This document shows positions 1 through 12,369 of a stretch of 64,000 bases of DNA, in pieces. A program made the translations under genes and the position numbers. The stretch is taken from NCBI GenBank assembly GCA_019722365.1, contig JADFUC010002372.1, positions 186,001 through 250,000 of the forward strand. Direction: 5' to 3'. The notes under the pieces are model-generated. The model worked only from the letters and a program-made list of their open reading frames with translations, searched no databases and was not told the DNA's origin. This DNA comes from Lithospermum erythrorhizon (Eukaryota; Streptophyta; Magnoliopsida; Boraginales; Boraginaceae). How positions within the stretch are numbered: position 1 is the stretch's first letter; every line of letters starts with the position of its first letter.

Positions 1-1386
1 GTTTGTTAAAGTGGCTGCATCCAGATTTTGACAAATGGCCAAGAGTGAAGCTTTGAAGCATATGTAATCAGATGGGTCGTTTATAGCATGTGTGATCGAA
101 TGGGTCGTTTGTAACATTTAATGATTGAATGATGAAAATTTTGAAGCATGTATGATCGAGCGTCTGGGTGTCCTTTTTATTACTCCGTCGTTTCTCACAG
201 AGTTACATATTGAAAAATTGAATCTTTCGTTCCAATCGTTTAATTGATGTTTGTCTCTTTCAGTTGAGCTTTTGCTGTCAATTCTTAATTATTCACTTAT
301 TAAAATTTTAAATTTTAAATAATTAGATTCGTGCTTTTAAATCTTTCGTAATATTAATTTTAATTTTTTTAATAATAAAATTAAAGAATAATTGAATCAG
401 AAAGTTTTCACGCCGATATATGAGAAAGTCAATTAAAATTGATTAAAAGAAGTAATGATTATGATACGGTGCTTATAATTCAAGGTCACTGTAAATATTA
501 CTCAGGACTTAGGTTGCGTTTGGTATGCTGGAATGGAATGTGGTGTAATGGAATGGAATGAGATTCCATTCACGTTACTGGTGGTATTTAAACTCTTTGT
601 TTGATTACATTAAAAGCTAGCTTGATCGCGTTATACCGTATAGATTGTTAAATCATTATCACGATATGGTGAGTATTAACTTTGTTATCTTATCTGAAGG
701 CAATAAAATATAAATAAGTTATTAATATTATAAATATATTATATAATAATAAATAGTTATATATTTATATGTCATATAATATTAAATATATCGTGTTATA
801 AATTATTAACTATATTAATATGATATATATAATTTTTTTTAATTTATCTATATAATCAATTAATCAATATATATGGTAAATATATTTAATGTGAAAATTA
901 TAGTAGGAAATATTTTATAATAACATATAGAATATTATAATTTTATAATAAAATATGTTAGTATTGTTCAAAATTTAAAATATTAATATACTTTAAAGTA
1001 ATAATATTTAAATTATGCTAAAATTTATAATTCTAATAAATATCTTAATATCAATTTCTTTTATTTTTTTTGAAAAATATATTTAAATTAATATTTTATA
1101 ATATTACTTTAAAACTAAGTATATTGTATTTCAAAACTAATATGTTGCAATATGAAACTTAATATATTATTGCTATATAACTTTGAAATTACTACTAATT
1201 ACTTTAAAATATATACTTGAAATGAATATATTAATATTATTTTATAATAAATAATTAAATAAAATCTATAATTAATAAATTTATATTACTTTAATATATA
1301 TTTGTTTGTATTATTTATTCTTATTATCATATAAAATATGTAAGATAAATTATTTGATTCTATAATATACCAAATAAAAATTGGAA
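1..1386. other. AT-rich intergenic DNA
   Basis: No gene is visible. Bases 183-452 may be a MITE (listed separately). Bases 490-600 hold GGAATGGAATG-type repeats next to TTGCGTTTGGTATG, which resembles the end of a non-autonomous DNA transposon, but I could not find a matching second end. Bases 690-1385 are almost pure A/T with no repeat unit I could define. The stretch ends at the solo LTR insertion point. Confidence 0.6.
183..452. mobile_element. Possible Stowaway-like MITE
   Basis: The left end reads TA|CTCCGTCGTTTC and the right end AAAAGAAG|TA, so TA dinucleotides flank a 270-bp A/T-rich block. The interior shares a TTAATAATAAAATTAAAGA-type stretch with similar blocks near 8370 and 8745, suggesting one dispersed family. 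The terminal inverted repeat is weak, so this is a tentative call. Confidence 0.35.
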
Positions 1387-3867
1387 TGTAGCAGCCCATC
1401 ATGGCGATGGGCGACTGATTTAAAAAGCATGATCAGTTCGTCAAAAATGTATTCATGATTAAGTTTCCACGAATCAAAACAATTTTTAAAATTTATAATC
1501 AATGGAGTTGATATCGAAGCTTGGCCGGCCCGTAAATATATCGCAAAATATCACGAAATAAAGTAATGCGGCGAGCTACTGACCGAATGATAAATCTTGT
1601 ATCACAAATACAAAATGACTACGCGAAGCGAGGTAGGTTTGAAAATACAACAGTAAGCGGTTGACAACGCGTCAAAATGAGGCGTGAGGATCTCGGTAGC
1701 CGTCTTTCGCTTTAGCCGCTCGAACAAAGCTCTCAGCAGTATAACTTGTTCATTGTCGACTGGCGCAAATGAAAATGCCGCGTAGCGAAAGGGGTGTAAG
1801 CGCGAAGGCAGTGAAACTTGAGGGGTGAAGCTGCAAATGCGGAGCGAGATGAGTCGAGGAATTTTAATGGTCGAATATGAATAATATACATATCGAGGAC
1901 TATCCCAATCGGGTCCTCTGATAAGGTTCGAAGGTCTCGGGCGTAACGTATTTAAGATATAATAGGAATGTCTCGATAAGACTGCCTTGTCGCTGATGAA
2001 ATCCTGAGGAGACTTCGGCGTCATTATAAATCTAATTAAATACATCTCTACGTATATACAGTATACCCAGTATAATGCTTGTATCTTCCAGTAGTCTACT
2101 GAGGAATGGATCGGCCGTAATAAACACCGCTCTTTATGCAGTATATTAAAGCTATTTATACCGTAGTATAGGACCCACGTCGGCTTGATACTGCCAAGTG
2201 ATCAAAGACTTCATCTGCATTTCTTATCTCTTAGAGAGTATAAGGTCAAGCCGCCTTGTTATGCCGTAGTATAGAAATTGTAAACGATACCTGTGACAAA
2301 GCGTCAAAAGGAAATTAAATAGGCTATCTTAGAAGTATAAGGCCAAACGCCTTATTTATCTTAGTAGTATAGGGCCAATGGCGTCACGTATCGCGAGGAA
2401 GGAGAGTCAGCGCAATCACAGTAATCGACTAGCAAGTGCACGTCTTCGAGCACCAGTACATAACCCAAGCGACTACTACACTCCCCGAAGCGATTACGGT
2501 AGCGGCTAAAACATCCCTTGATAGTACGATCCACCGATCGCTTAGGCGGGAATACAAGCAATATCAAAGAGATGAAATGAGGCCTACGTATATAATAGAT
2601 GCTGAAATGAGCCCTTGGTCGAAATATAAGTTGGGAGTTGGCGTACTACATAAATCTTGGCGCCCGCGAAGCTGCAATCACATAACCTGTGATTACGTAT
2701 ATCGTTACTGTCGTAACCTGATAGCGTATACGTCATTCGCTGTCGCGCGATAACATGTATATCACAAATCAGTAGAAATACGTAAAGTAACACCCGTGAG
2801 ATAAATCTTCACTTTCGGTAGCTACATGAACGCGAAAAGACAATCGAGAGGAGTAAGCTACTTTCGGTGGCCTTTAACAAAATACAGTATGATCGAAAAC
2901 ACGATATATCTTAGAGGCGTTACAGGATACATAACGGTGCTTGGGGAAGCCCCATTTACAAATGAATTACAGCTTGTGGATAAGCGCTCAATTATAATCA
3001 TCCGGGCCTTGGCCCGTCGATCCCATTAGAATTAAATGCCTTCGACACTACTTATTTCTGAATCAACATATAAGTCATTACAATTTATCGTAGTCGTAGT
3101 GCTTATTTATCTTTCGAAATGTCGATTATAAGCTCAACTTGGAATTTTCACTTTTAAACATAACACCCTTTAATAAATTTTAAATCACGATTTAACATCA
3201 TAACAACTATAATAAGGTCCCAATATAACGCCACTACGCATTTAAAGTTTTAGAAAATATCAACCCAAAGTCAACGAAAACCACAAAGTCAACTTGACCA
3301 TAACGTCCTCAAGCTTGACATACAATCGCGAATTCATCGCTTATATACGTGAGAACCCATAGCCATTAAGATTTATCATAAAATTCAATTATGGAAAGTC
3401 AACTAAAAGTCAGCCCCATGTCAAAACGAGAAATATCTAGAAAACTTTGAAATTTCTTCATTAGCTAGAAACTGATGATGGGGAAACGATATTAATGGAA
3501 TTTTTGAGTTTGGCGGCAATTGAAGAGAAATGGAAAAAAAATGTTCAAGGGAAAAGTGGAAATTTTTCGGCCAAAATAGACAGATGAAGATGATGAGCTT
3601 TGGTTTTATGATCATGGAGGATAAAACTGCGAATGTTTATAAAAAAAATAGAATTAAAGATTCGGTTTTGAGTTAATGCTCATTTATCGTCTTGTCTCAT
3701 GACTTCGAAGATAAAATTCTTATGGCAAGCACACTAAATTATAAATGAAATTCGAACCGAAATGTTTGAAATAATGTCATCGTCGAAAAAAATTTATCTT
3801 ATTAAATTAAACGTGGAAATGAAAAAATATTTTTTTTTTTTTTTTTTAGAGTAGCAGGGTTATTACA
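1387..3867 (-). mobile_element. Solo LTR of a Ty3/gypsy chromovirus (same family as 17850-27746)
   Basis: This 2481-bp block is collinear with both LTRs of the gypsy element at 17850-27746. It starts TGTAGC, shares the GATGGGCGACT block near its left end, has poly(T) at 3829-3847 and ends GGGTTATTACA. Read on the minus strand it begins TGTAATAACCC. Flanking 5-mers TGGAA (1382-1386) and TTGAA (3868-3872) differ at one base and fit a decayed target duplication. No internal region or second LTR follows, so it is most simply a solo LTR left by recombination between two LTRs. On the minus strand TATAAATA occurs near 2152-2160 and could be the element's promoter. The small open frames inside are not conserved between copies and are not genes. 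Confidence 0.85.
2150..2390. repeat. Sub-repeats inside the solo LTR
   Basis: A short motif close to GTAGTATAGGGCCA recurs (about 2163, 2263, 2365), usually followed by a GCCGCCTTGTTAT-like tail. The same motif cluster sits at the matching place in the two LTRs at 18640-19030 and 25930-26330. Confidence 0.6.
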
Positions 3868-4085
3868 TTGAATTATTCAAAATAATTAGATTTAAATCAA
3901 CTTTCGAATTCTCGATTCGTTTAAATTCACGTGAATTCGTTCTTTAAAAGTATCAACAAAATATCACAGGACGGACTACTCGATCGAATATTACTTAGGA
4001 AAGTGAGACTGATGGTGGGATGCTAGTCACACCCGAAAAGCTCGGAAGAAGTACTTAAGAGCTTTCAAATTACTTTAGTTTATTA

Positions 4086-4315
4086 TTCCTTCCGTTTTTT
4101 TATAGTTATCGTTTTAATCAATTTTTTTGTTTTCTATAGTGCGTTTAATATAATAAATAGTATTTTTACGTTTTGATATCTTTTTATTCTTTTCTCTTTA
4201 CTGATAAGCAGCCAAATAATGATATTGTTTGATTCTTTGTCGGCTATATTTTGATATATTTTTTCTTAATTTACGTCTGAAGTGATAAAAGCGATAAGCC
4301 AAAAAACGGAGGAAG
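4086..4315. mobile_element. Stowaway-like MITE
   Basis: The 230-bp block starts TTCCTTCCGTTTTTT and ends AAAAAACGGAGGAAG, which are near-perfect inverted repeats, and TA flanks both ends (4084-4085 and 4316-4317). The inverted similarity extends inward (TTATCGTTTT against a reverse complement TTATCGCTTTT). Length, TA target and CTCC-type ends match Tc1/mariner Stowaway MITEs. It carries no coding sequence. Confidence 0.75.
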
Positions 4316-5524
4316 TATGAATCGATAATGTATTAAACTTTAATTTAGAGCATAAATAACCATGCATGCTCTGAACTTTGTCTTTGTAAATGTAGTTTAC
4401 CACTTAGAAAGAAGTGCCAAACACTTCGGCAGCCTTAACTTTCTTGAAATCAATTTAGCTATATATTTAACCCCAAAAGCTCACTTAAAATAACTTAAAG
4501 CAATTTCCTGGAAGACTAGATTAGGAACTAGCTAGTAATAATTGATTTCTATTTGTGGCACTAGAAGTAGTACACAAATTCAAAATAAAAATGGTCATGA
4601 ATAATACGATGATTTTTGCAGCAACTTTGTTTGGAACTACTTATGGACCAAATTTACATGTGGAATAAACTTCCTGTTATAGAAATTATGCAGCTCTGTG
4701 CTGCTGTTGCCTGTTTTCACATGTGTGCATTGCCAAAATTACTGTCTAATGCATGTGAGTGGAAGAGAAAGGAGTGAATGGGATTTTTCTTGTTTTGTAT
4801 ATTACGGAGTATTAATAATGATCAATGATGATTGTTCTGTACTCAGAATATATATACTCCAGTATAATTGTTTTCATAGATGCTCAAGTCCCGTACTCCC
4901 CTTCAGTGTATAATTTTTCACTTCGCTTTTGGAGTGTATTTTTTTAAAAGCAGATATATTATTTTATCGATTTGGGTAATTAAGCTTGTTTAAATATTGT
5001 TTCAGAATACCCTCTCGCCTCTCCGGCAAGGATTTTGATTGATAAGAAAAATAATCTACTTCAACCAGTATGGCATTAGGCATCTCGACTATTATAAAAA
5101 CGATCACTGGACTAGTAGTTGAAGGCTCCCTTTGTTCAATTGAACTCACCCCCAACAATCACTATGTCAAGTTTGTTTCGACTTTAAGAATAAGCAAGTA
5201 TTTTCCAAAAATTGATTAATATAAATGATTTTAAATATTTGGTTAATTATTGTTATATCCATTATCTAAAGTTACTCCTCTTAATCACTATCTAGATCGA
5301 GAAGCGTTTTTCTCAAATTGAGATTCAATTAATCCTCAAAATAAGCATAATTACAAAAATTGTAAAGTAAATTAGCTTTTGGACATACATATAAGTTAGA
5401 AAATGAACCTCAAACGATGCATAATAAGACTATTGAAATAGTGTTATTAAAAATATGTATCGACGAATTTTCTTACTATAGGATTCGATTTTTCGATTCT
5501 TTTTAGTTGTCTTCTGTCGTTTTG

Positions 5525-5671
5525 TAGATTATTAAAATAAAAAGTAATTAAAAATTACATTAAAAATATAGAATGATAATTAATTGGCTTATATGCGTTA
5601 TAATCATTTTACATAGATTATTAAAATAAAAAGTAATTAAAAATTACATTAAAAATATAGAATGATAATTA
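5525..5671. repeat. Direct duplication, 58-bp unit, period 89
   Basis: The 58 bases at 5525-5582 recur without change at 5614-5671 (start TAGATTATTAAAATAAAAAG, end GAATGATAATTA), separated by 31 bp. Perfect identity in otherwise decayed DNA points to a recent local duplication. A partial third copy follows near 5715-5750. Confidence 0.85.
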
Positions 5672-7171
5672 GTAAAGCTATATCGTTAATTAGTTAATTT
5701 AATAAAAAAATGTAGACAAAAAGTACATTAAAAATATAGAATTATAATTTTTTATGTTAAAAAGACAAATAATTTAAAATAAAAAATTAATCTAGACAAA
5801 TAAATAAATACGAACGAAGGAAGTATTATATTAATATTGTATTGAAATAAATGAGAAATGACAAAAACCTCATTTGGTGATGATAGCTAATACACCCAAC
5901 ATTAATTTTCTAGCAATCGATACTTCCAACTGATGACAGTTAATGCATATATTATAATAATAATGAATGCACAGCTGAGAAAGATCACAAATCATCACAG
6001 TCCCCACATGACTACCTAATGAAAATTTCAATTGCTAATCCTTTTGTGACACATTCATCAATCTCATTATGCTGTCCAAACATCAATGCAACAGTTGGAA
6101 TTAATTTGGACTTGTACCGTACGTATTAAACTCTTCATGCGTAACTATACTTGTACAATAAAAATGAGTATATTATATCCCAATCTATTTTGACTAATAC
6201 TCATTCCATTTCATAAAGACGGATTATTTAGACTAATATACATAAATTAAGATGATTAATATACATAAATTAAGATGATCGATTTAGATTACTTAATAAC
6301 CATCAATTTTATTTGTTAACCAGTACCAGACAATTAAACTTTATTTGAGATTTGTCAATGATACAAATATAATCTTCAACTTCATTTAGATTACTTTCTC
6401 CATTAAAACATAAATTTTTTTATTTTTTTTAATAGATATCAAACGATTACATTAATGATTAATAATCTAATCGTAAAGCTTAGGAAAAGAGAGACAAGCT
6501 ATCGTGAAGAACTGGCTAGTGAGGAAAAGCCCCATAGCTAACAAGCAGAGGGAATTTCGAGCAGGGCCGTCAGAGATAATAAATGGCCTTCCATTTGTAT
6601 TTGTATTATGCGTGGTCGTAGAAAATCCAGTTTCGACGAACAACATTACCTTCCATATAGTTTTAACATTATAATCTTATAAATACATATAAGAAAATGC
6701 GAGGGAGATGTGTGATGCGCGACGTCTGATAGATTTACCAGTATTTGATATATTTTTATGTTTAATTCAAAATCATTTTAAAACTATGCCCAGAACTTAC
6801 ACTCTTTTAAATTTTTTCTAATTAATATTTTATTTTTGAAGGGATCTTTGATGTAAATAACTCTTTTTTAAATATAATATAAAAATTACAATAAAATACG
6901 ATATTCGTAGAATCTTATGTCGGCGAGATGTCGTAGAGATCTGAATATTAGTTTAACGATTTGATGTCCTCGACTAAATATATTAATAGTGTCATCGTTA
7001 TATTATCGGCCAATTATTTTTACTTATATCGGTTAAATTAGTATGATTTAAAAAATATAATTTAAATTTTTGTGAATCGATATATAAATTTATATCTGCA
7101 TGGAATTAAATAATAATACACAAAACATATGGTTATTTAACAAATACCAATTATAATAATAACGAAGTTCT

Positions 7172-7236
7172 ACATAATAACAATAATAATAATAATAATA
7201 ATACTAACCAACAATAATAAAATAATAATAATAATT
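7172..7236. repeat. (AAT)n microsatellite
   Basis: Two interrupted runs of AAT/ATA trinucleotides are separated by ACTAACCAAC. A third ATT/AAT-rich run follows near 7268-7290. Confidence 0.8.
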
Positions 7237-7645
7237 CTACCAAAAATATGATTATTTAACTAACACTTATTATTATTATAATAATAATAATAGTTCTACA
7301 TAAAATATATTATTATTTAACTAATTAAATTATTAAAAGATTAGAAAATGACGTATGATAAGAAAGCATATTCTTGTGAATTGAATTATGAAAGTGCTCA
7401 TGCAAAATTGAACAAAAATAATTGTGTTATTGATAAATACATTTGAATCATTAAACGTCTCACCTTTGAGATAAATAAACAAAGTTAATTAAAAAAGTTG
7501 GATCTTGCTTGACAATTATAAAAGTATATATATGTTAAATATATGATACTCATCCTCAGAAGCTTAGTATGTATGTCTTTGATGATTACTTCCGATTCAT
7601 TAATACTACAGTAATATTGCAAGTATAAAGTATGATGATCTTAAA

Positions 7646-7859
7646 TCTTCATCCGTTTTTTATTTGGCGTTTTTCACATATCGAGGTAAAGCTGATGATT
7701 AATTACTGGTATTTTAATAAATATAAAAGTTATATCATTAGATTAGAGTAACGAAAATAGTTTCGTAATATTATTTTAACATAAGTTTTGAACGTATAGT
7801 TTAAGAATAATTGATAGTGAAGTTAAAATGAAATCTGAAACATAAAAAAATGAAGGGAG
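7646..7859. mobile_element. Stowaway-like MITE
   Basis: The left end reads CTTCATCCGTTTTTTATTTG and the right end ATAAAAAAATGAAGGGAG|TA. The reverse complement of the right end (CTCCCTTCATTTTTTTAT) resembles the left. The TA duplication is clear only on the right (7860-7861). About 214 bp, non-coding. Confidence 0.5.
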
Positions 7860-8594
7860 TAATGAATAATTCTATTAGAGGCTACAACTTAGATTTTTGA
7901 TGGTGCAGAGAATAGTAATTTAGTAATTAATAATATGAAAGGGAAAAATCTGGCCTTATTATTTGACTTTGTCTAGTATATGTTAGTGATTAGTGATAGA
8001 TAATCACGATAACAACTTTATTTTCATTTTATAGTTAGTTGAAAAAACATGTAGGTGCTTTAAAATATTATTAAATTTTATGGAGCGTAAAAATATAAAT
8101 GGTGATTAAATTGTAGGGCTACTTTTAAATGTTGATTAATTAAATAATGAAGTGTCGGGGAGTTAAATGCATCATTAGTAAGGCTGGTGACGGCGATTGT
8201 CCGGCAATAAATTTGTACTCATAAAGTTCATAAATGTATATAAAGTACATTTGTACTCATAACGTATTTCCAAAGTACATCTCTAATACTTCGCAAAAAT
8301 ATACAATCTTTCATGATCGAATTTTAATTGATTTTTTTCGCATGCTCGAGATAAATCTTTGATCTACAATTACTCTTTAATTATATTATTAAAAGATTTA
8401 AAAACTAATATTAGTATTTTAAAAACCGAATCCAATGATATAAATTTTATACTATTTTTTAGAATAATGAATAATTAATAATTGATAGTCAAAATTCAAT
8501 TTTGAAAAAGTCAAACAACAATATTTGTAGATTGGAGAGATTATATTGTAGTCATTATTTGTTCATAAATGTGTCTCCATAACATATTTATATA

Positions 8595-8839
8595 TTCCTC
8601 AATCTGGCAGCTTTAATTCGTTTGATTTTTTGAAATTAAAATTTGATAAATGATTATTAATTATTAATTATTAAAAAAAATATAAAATTCCCATATAGTG
8701 GATTAGATAACTTTTAAATATTTTGTAACTATTAATTTTTTAATAATATAATTAAAGAGTAATTGAAGATGAATTAGAGATAATGAATTAAATGCTGTTA
8801 TCTGATATATGAAATTTAATTAAAATGGATTGGAGGGAG
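8595..8839. mobile_element. Stowaway-like MITE
   Basis: The 245-bp block has TA on both sides (8593-8594, 8840-8841), a right end GGATTGGAGGGAG and a left end TTCCTCAATCTGGCAGC that partly matches its reverse complement. The interior holds TTAATAATATAATTAAAGAG, shared with blocks near 375 and (inverted) 8370, indicating a small family in this window. Confidence 0.55.
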
Positions 8840-9088
8840 TATTAAAAAATTTAAAATAAATTAATAAACACAAAAAGTTAGCACCTTAAACGCCCCATAA
8901 ACGTAGCTGTAAACTTGTAAACGATACATTATTGAATTAAAAAAACAACACCAAAAGAATATTTGCACAAAAAATTGAATATTTTATCAACACCAAATTG
9001 TGTTATGAACGAAAACTATGTAACATCCACTAAGAAACAACACTATAATTCTAACATATCACTCTATCAACTTTTTTCTTTTAAATTA

Positions 9089-10555
9089 CTAACAATCATT
9101 ATAAGCTTTTGAATCTAATGAAAACGAGCAAATATGTTTCACAATAGCAGAATGCAAACCTGAATTACTATTACCACTTCTAACCATGGTAAAATTAAAT
9201 GTAGACAAAGAAGTCTTCTTCGAGTTCAAAAACTCAGTGAGTGAACTCAGTTCCGGTATCGACTCGGTGCTTGTGATCAAATTCACATTCTTGAGTAAAT
9301 TCGCATTGCCAACTAGTTGATTAAAGAGTCCCAACTCATTAACCATGTTCTTCTTCTTGTGTTGCATTGCTTCTCTAACAATTTCAGTCAGCATTGCACT
9401 TGACAATCTCCTTACCCCTCTAGCTCCACCAATTATAATTGCTGGGCTGACAATGTTCTGCTTCGTTTTATCCGACTTTGTTTTACCATGTCTACTCATA
9501 GGCGAATCCAGGATTGAAATTTTACTCGTGCGTTTGCCAGAACTAGAATGCTGAGTTACTGTTGTTGATAAGTACACTGTTTCTGGACTTTTGCTTCTTA
9601 CTAAACCGAGAGGATCACTCAGTAAAAGAATTTCCTTAACGTCAAGGAACATTATATATTTAAAATTTCGCCTTACTCGACCCAATAGCATTGGATAACA
9701 AGCCCATCTCCTCAAACTCATCGGGACATGTTCTAGAAACCCAGCCAATGAGTTCTCTGGGTCAAGCTCCTCGACGTCGAATCCCATCACTGAGCCATAA
9801 CTCGGTCGAGTTGACTCAGTTCCATTTTCATCACTTGAATTGCTTCGAATTTTCTTGCCCCAGATTGGCTCACCACTTTCCCTCTCCTTCTTGCTCAATT
9901 TCAAGAATTGGGCAATTTCAAAGCCCCCCTTCTGATCGAGTCGAGTCGACTTTTTCGAGTATGAGTCAATGAGTTTCAAGAATGAGTTGTTCTCTTCAGC
10001 AATTGTATTTTCAACAGAAATGGATTGAGTTTTTGATGAACTTATGATCAAAACATCGGATCTTGATGTAATACCAGACCTATGCAAGAGCCTGAGGAAT
10101 ATTTTGAGCTCATTTGTGGTAATATTTTCAGTAACATGTGCAACAATGAGTTCATGCATAGCTCTTGTACCTCTTCTATACAAAGTCCCCATTCCTTGTA
10201 ATGCATGCATATAATGCAATGACTCTGAAAAAAGACCAGAAGGGGTTGTTGTTTTTGTCCCATAAAGTTGTCTTCTTAATGGAAAATGATGTGTGGAGCT
10301 AGAACTTGATGGTTCAAATGTTGAAAGTGTGAAAAGAAGAAGGGTGATGAATACAAGAAGAGCACATATTGAAATGGTTGATTGAGCTTTAGTTAGAAGA
10401 TGTGATGAATTTGTTCTTTTCAAGAAAGATATTATAGGTTGCTTGAATAATGAAGATGAAGATGTTTTAGTATCATCTTCAGGGAGGAAAACAAAGAGGA
10501 AACCCATTCCCCAATTTTCACTATTATTGCTCTTGGCTTTTGATGAAAATCCCAT
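9089..10555 (-). CDS. Single-pass membrane protein, plant-specific uncharacterised family (DUF7780-like)
   Basis: An uninterrupted 488-residue frame with no intron. The N-terminus MGFLFVFLPED (residues 17-27) is followed by a hydrophobic helix at about 59-80, a Ser-rich linker and a long non-cytosolic-type domain. This suggests a type II or signal-anchor protein of the secretory pathway, with possible N-glycosylation sites (NITT, NSS, NGT). The conserved-looking core LRRWACYPMLLGRV ... FKYIMFLDVKEILLLSDPL (about 280-315) resembles the strand-plus-acidic stretch of nucleotide-sugar glycosyltransferases, but the DxD-type motif is not clean. I recall this layout from an uncharacterised plant family now called DUF7780; that name is from memory and not checked. 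The first ATG of the frame is used, and a TATA-like element lies 145 bp upstream. Function unknown; a real gene with high confidence. Confidence 0.9.
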   Translation of the reverse strand: MGFSSKAKSNNSENWGMGFLFVFLPEDDTKTSSSSLFKQPIISFLKRTNSSHLLTKAQSTISICALLVFITLLLFTLSTFEPSSSSSTHHFPLRRQLYGTKTTTPSGLFSESLHYMHALQGMGTLYRRGTRAMHELIVAHVTENITTNELKIFLRLLHRSGITSRSDVLIISSSKTQSISVENTIAEENNSFLKLIDSYSKKSTRLDQKGGFEIAQFLKLSKKERESGEPIWGKKIRSNSSDENGTESTRPSYGSVMGFDVEELDPENSLAGFLEHVPMSLRRWACYPMLLGRVRRNFKYIMFLDVKEILLLSDPLGLVRSKSPETVYLSTTVTQHSSSGKRTSKISILDSPMSRHGKTKSDKTKQNIVSPAIIIGGARGVRRLSSAMLTEIVREAMQHKKKNMVNELGLFNQLVGNANLLKNVNLITSTESIPELSSLTEFLNSKKTSLSTFNFTMVRSGNSNSGLHSAIVKHICSFSLDSKAYNDC

Positions 10556-10700
10556 TTTTCAGAGCCTCTGTTTATCTTTCTCTGTTTTTTGTTTGGGTAG
10601 CTTTCAGGTCTCTCTCAATTCTTCTTTACTATCTTGGGGTATTTCAATTTGTTTTGGGTATGTGTGAGTTGATAAGATGTAGTGTTGGGGGGGGCTGGTG

Positions 10701-10710
10701 TTATTTAATA
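10701..10710 (-). promoter_or_regulatory. Candidate TATA element of the 9089-10555 gene
   Basis: On the minus strand this reads TATTAAATAA, about 145 bp upstream of the start codon, followed by a C-rich stretch and CT-rich leader DNA typical of plant 5' leaders. Position is plausible; not proven. Confidence 0.35.
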
Positions 10711-11540
10711 GGGGTGCAGTTTTAATTTGAGTGATATGAGGTGGGGTTTATTTAATGTGATTAAGAAAATTGGACTTTTAAGGAGGTAGGAGAATGTTTA
10801 TAAGTTAATGTTGAGGATTGTTAGAAGATTACTTCTAGTAAAGGTTTAAGGAAGATAAGTGTATGTGACAACCACTACTAATTATTGCATGTCATACTTT
10901 TGTGGAGAGCATATTTTCTTGACCACAAAAGAATAATACTCAAATTAGCAAAGAACAATATACAAAAGAAACAACAATAATACCAATGTATTTTGTATTT
11001 GTATTTTTTTCAAAGAATAGGAAGATGAAGAGACAGTAGACTATTTTAGGAGGTAATTCTCTTTCAAAAATTTGTAGGATTGAATATTATTGTTACTTTG
11101 TGTTGCAAAAAAATGGGCTAACATCATCTAGTAGGAAGGTAAAGTTTAATATTCTTTCTTTTATCACATTAATTTTTTTTTTTATAACTTTCGTCAAATA
11201 ATATATCGCAATAATTTGTCACCTGCGACCCAGCGTTGCTCTCTTTTACATTCTGCATTGTCGATATCGCTCAGTCTCAGAATTTTTTTGTATCAAAAAT
11301 CTGAGCTTTAATTTCATTTATAGATGTGAAAAATAAAAATGTTGGTGAAGAAAAAATTAATTTTTGAATAATTATTTGTCAAAAAACCATGTCAAAATAG
11401 GAGAATAAGCTTTGACAACGGTCTCGATTAACGTAGAGATGGCTTAAAGACATTTAATAATTAGGGAAAAATTATGAAGTAAGTTAAGCAGATGTCTTCT
11501 GCCGGTGGATCGAAATAACTGACGATATAGCCTGCCTGCT

Positions 11541-11697
11541 TGGTCTAAGATCTAATTTTTATGGTTGAAATTTTAGATTTTGAATAATTGAGACTTTTTT
11601 TTTCTCTAACAATAGAAGTTACAATTTTGTGTTGCAAAAAAGATGGTCTAAGATCTAATTTATATGGTTGAAATTTTAGATTTTGAATAATTGAGAC
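11541..11697. repeat. Direct duplication, 54-bp unit, period 103
   Basis: Bases 11541-11594 recur at 11644-11697 with one or two changes (TGGTCTAAGATCTAATTT ... GAATAATTGAGAC). Confidence 0.8.
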
Positions 11698-12369
11698 ATT
11701 TTTTTACGCAGCATAGAGATTCACAGGTGCGTGCGATATCGGGGCGTTGAGGTGGGGTGAAGTTAGAAGCAAATTGGAACAAAACCGAAGCGACACAATA
11801 GCCTGCCAGGAAGTCTGGCTGCGTGAGCCTTGTGCCGTACGAGATATTGGTTTAATGACATAAAATCAAATGTATAATTATTCTTTTAGGCAATGAAATA
11901 TAATTCATAATTCGTGGTCCTTCTCAACTCTCAAGTGCACACAGTGGATTAGTAGTAATATGCATTTGGTTGAGAATGTCTTGATTACAACACCGTTTAA
12001 TTCAAAGTCTCCTGGATTAAGATCCCCAATCGAAATTTAATGCGTTTTGAGATTTGGACCGACTTTTTCAACAATCTGATATTTGGACCGTCTATTTATC
12101 AATTTAAGATTTGTGCCATTTTGTATACCAATTTTAAATTTAGTGGTTAATGTTGTTATGATCACTAAAAAAGATGAGTAAACGGCCAGTATATATTGCT
12201 AGCTGATTATGAAACGTCGGTGGTGAGAGCATTATCATTTGTCGGTTGGAGAACATATAAATTAAAGACTAATTTAAAAAATATAGTATGTGATTTTTTT
12301 TTATAAACATCATGTAAAAAAATTGAGTAAGGTCGCATGACTTAGTTTAGTATGATTATTTGAGACACC

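Larger units (their letters stand above)
3868..9088. other. Intergenic region with MITEs, no gene seen
   Basis: This 5.2-kb stretch is AT-rich and has only short open frames without recognisable protein content. It contains Stowaway-like MITEs (4086-4315, 7646-7859, 8595-8839), an exact 58-bp duplication (5525-5671) and AAT microsatellites (7172-7236), listed separately. A further right-end-like sequence, GAAGGAAGTA, occurs near 5817 without a clear left partner. Confidence 0.6.

Noticed and set aside
490..1386. Possible DNA transposon beginning at TTGCGTTTGGTATG
   Set aside because: Only one end is recognisable; no inverted partner or target duplication could be found.
1602..3615. Several open frames of 64-147 codons on both strands
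   Set aside because: They lie inside the solo LTR, are not preserved in the two related LTRs and show no protein motif.
5460..5835. Possible MITE ending GAAGGAAGTA
   Set aside because: No left terminal repeat was found; the interior is a local duplication.
9345..10263. Frames overlapping the 488-codon gene
   Set aside because: Shadows in other frames of a well-supported gene.
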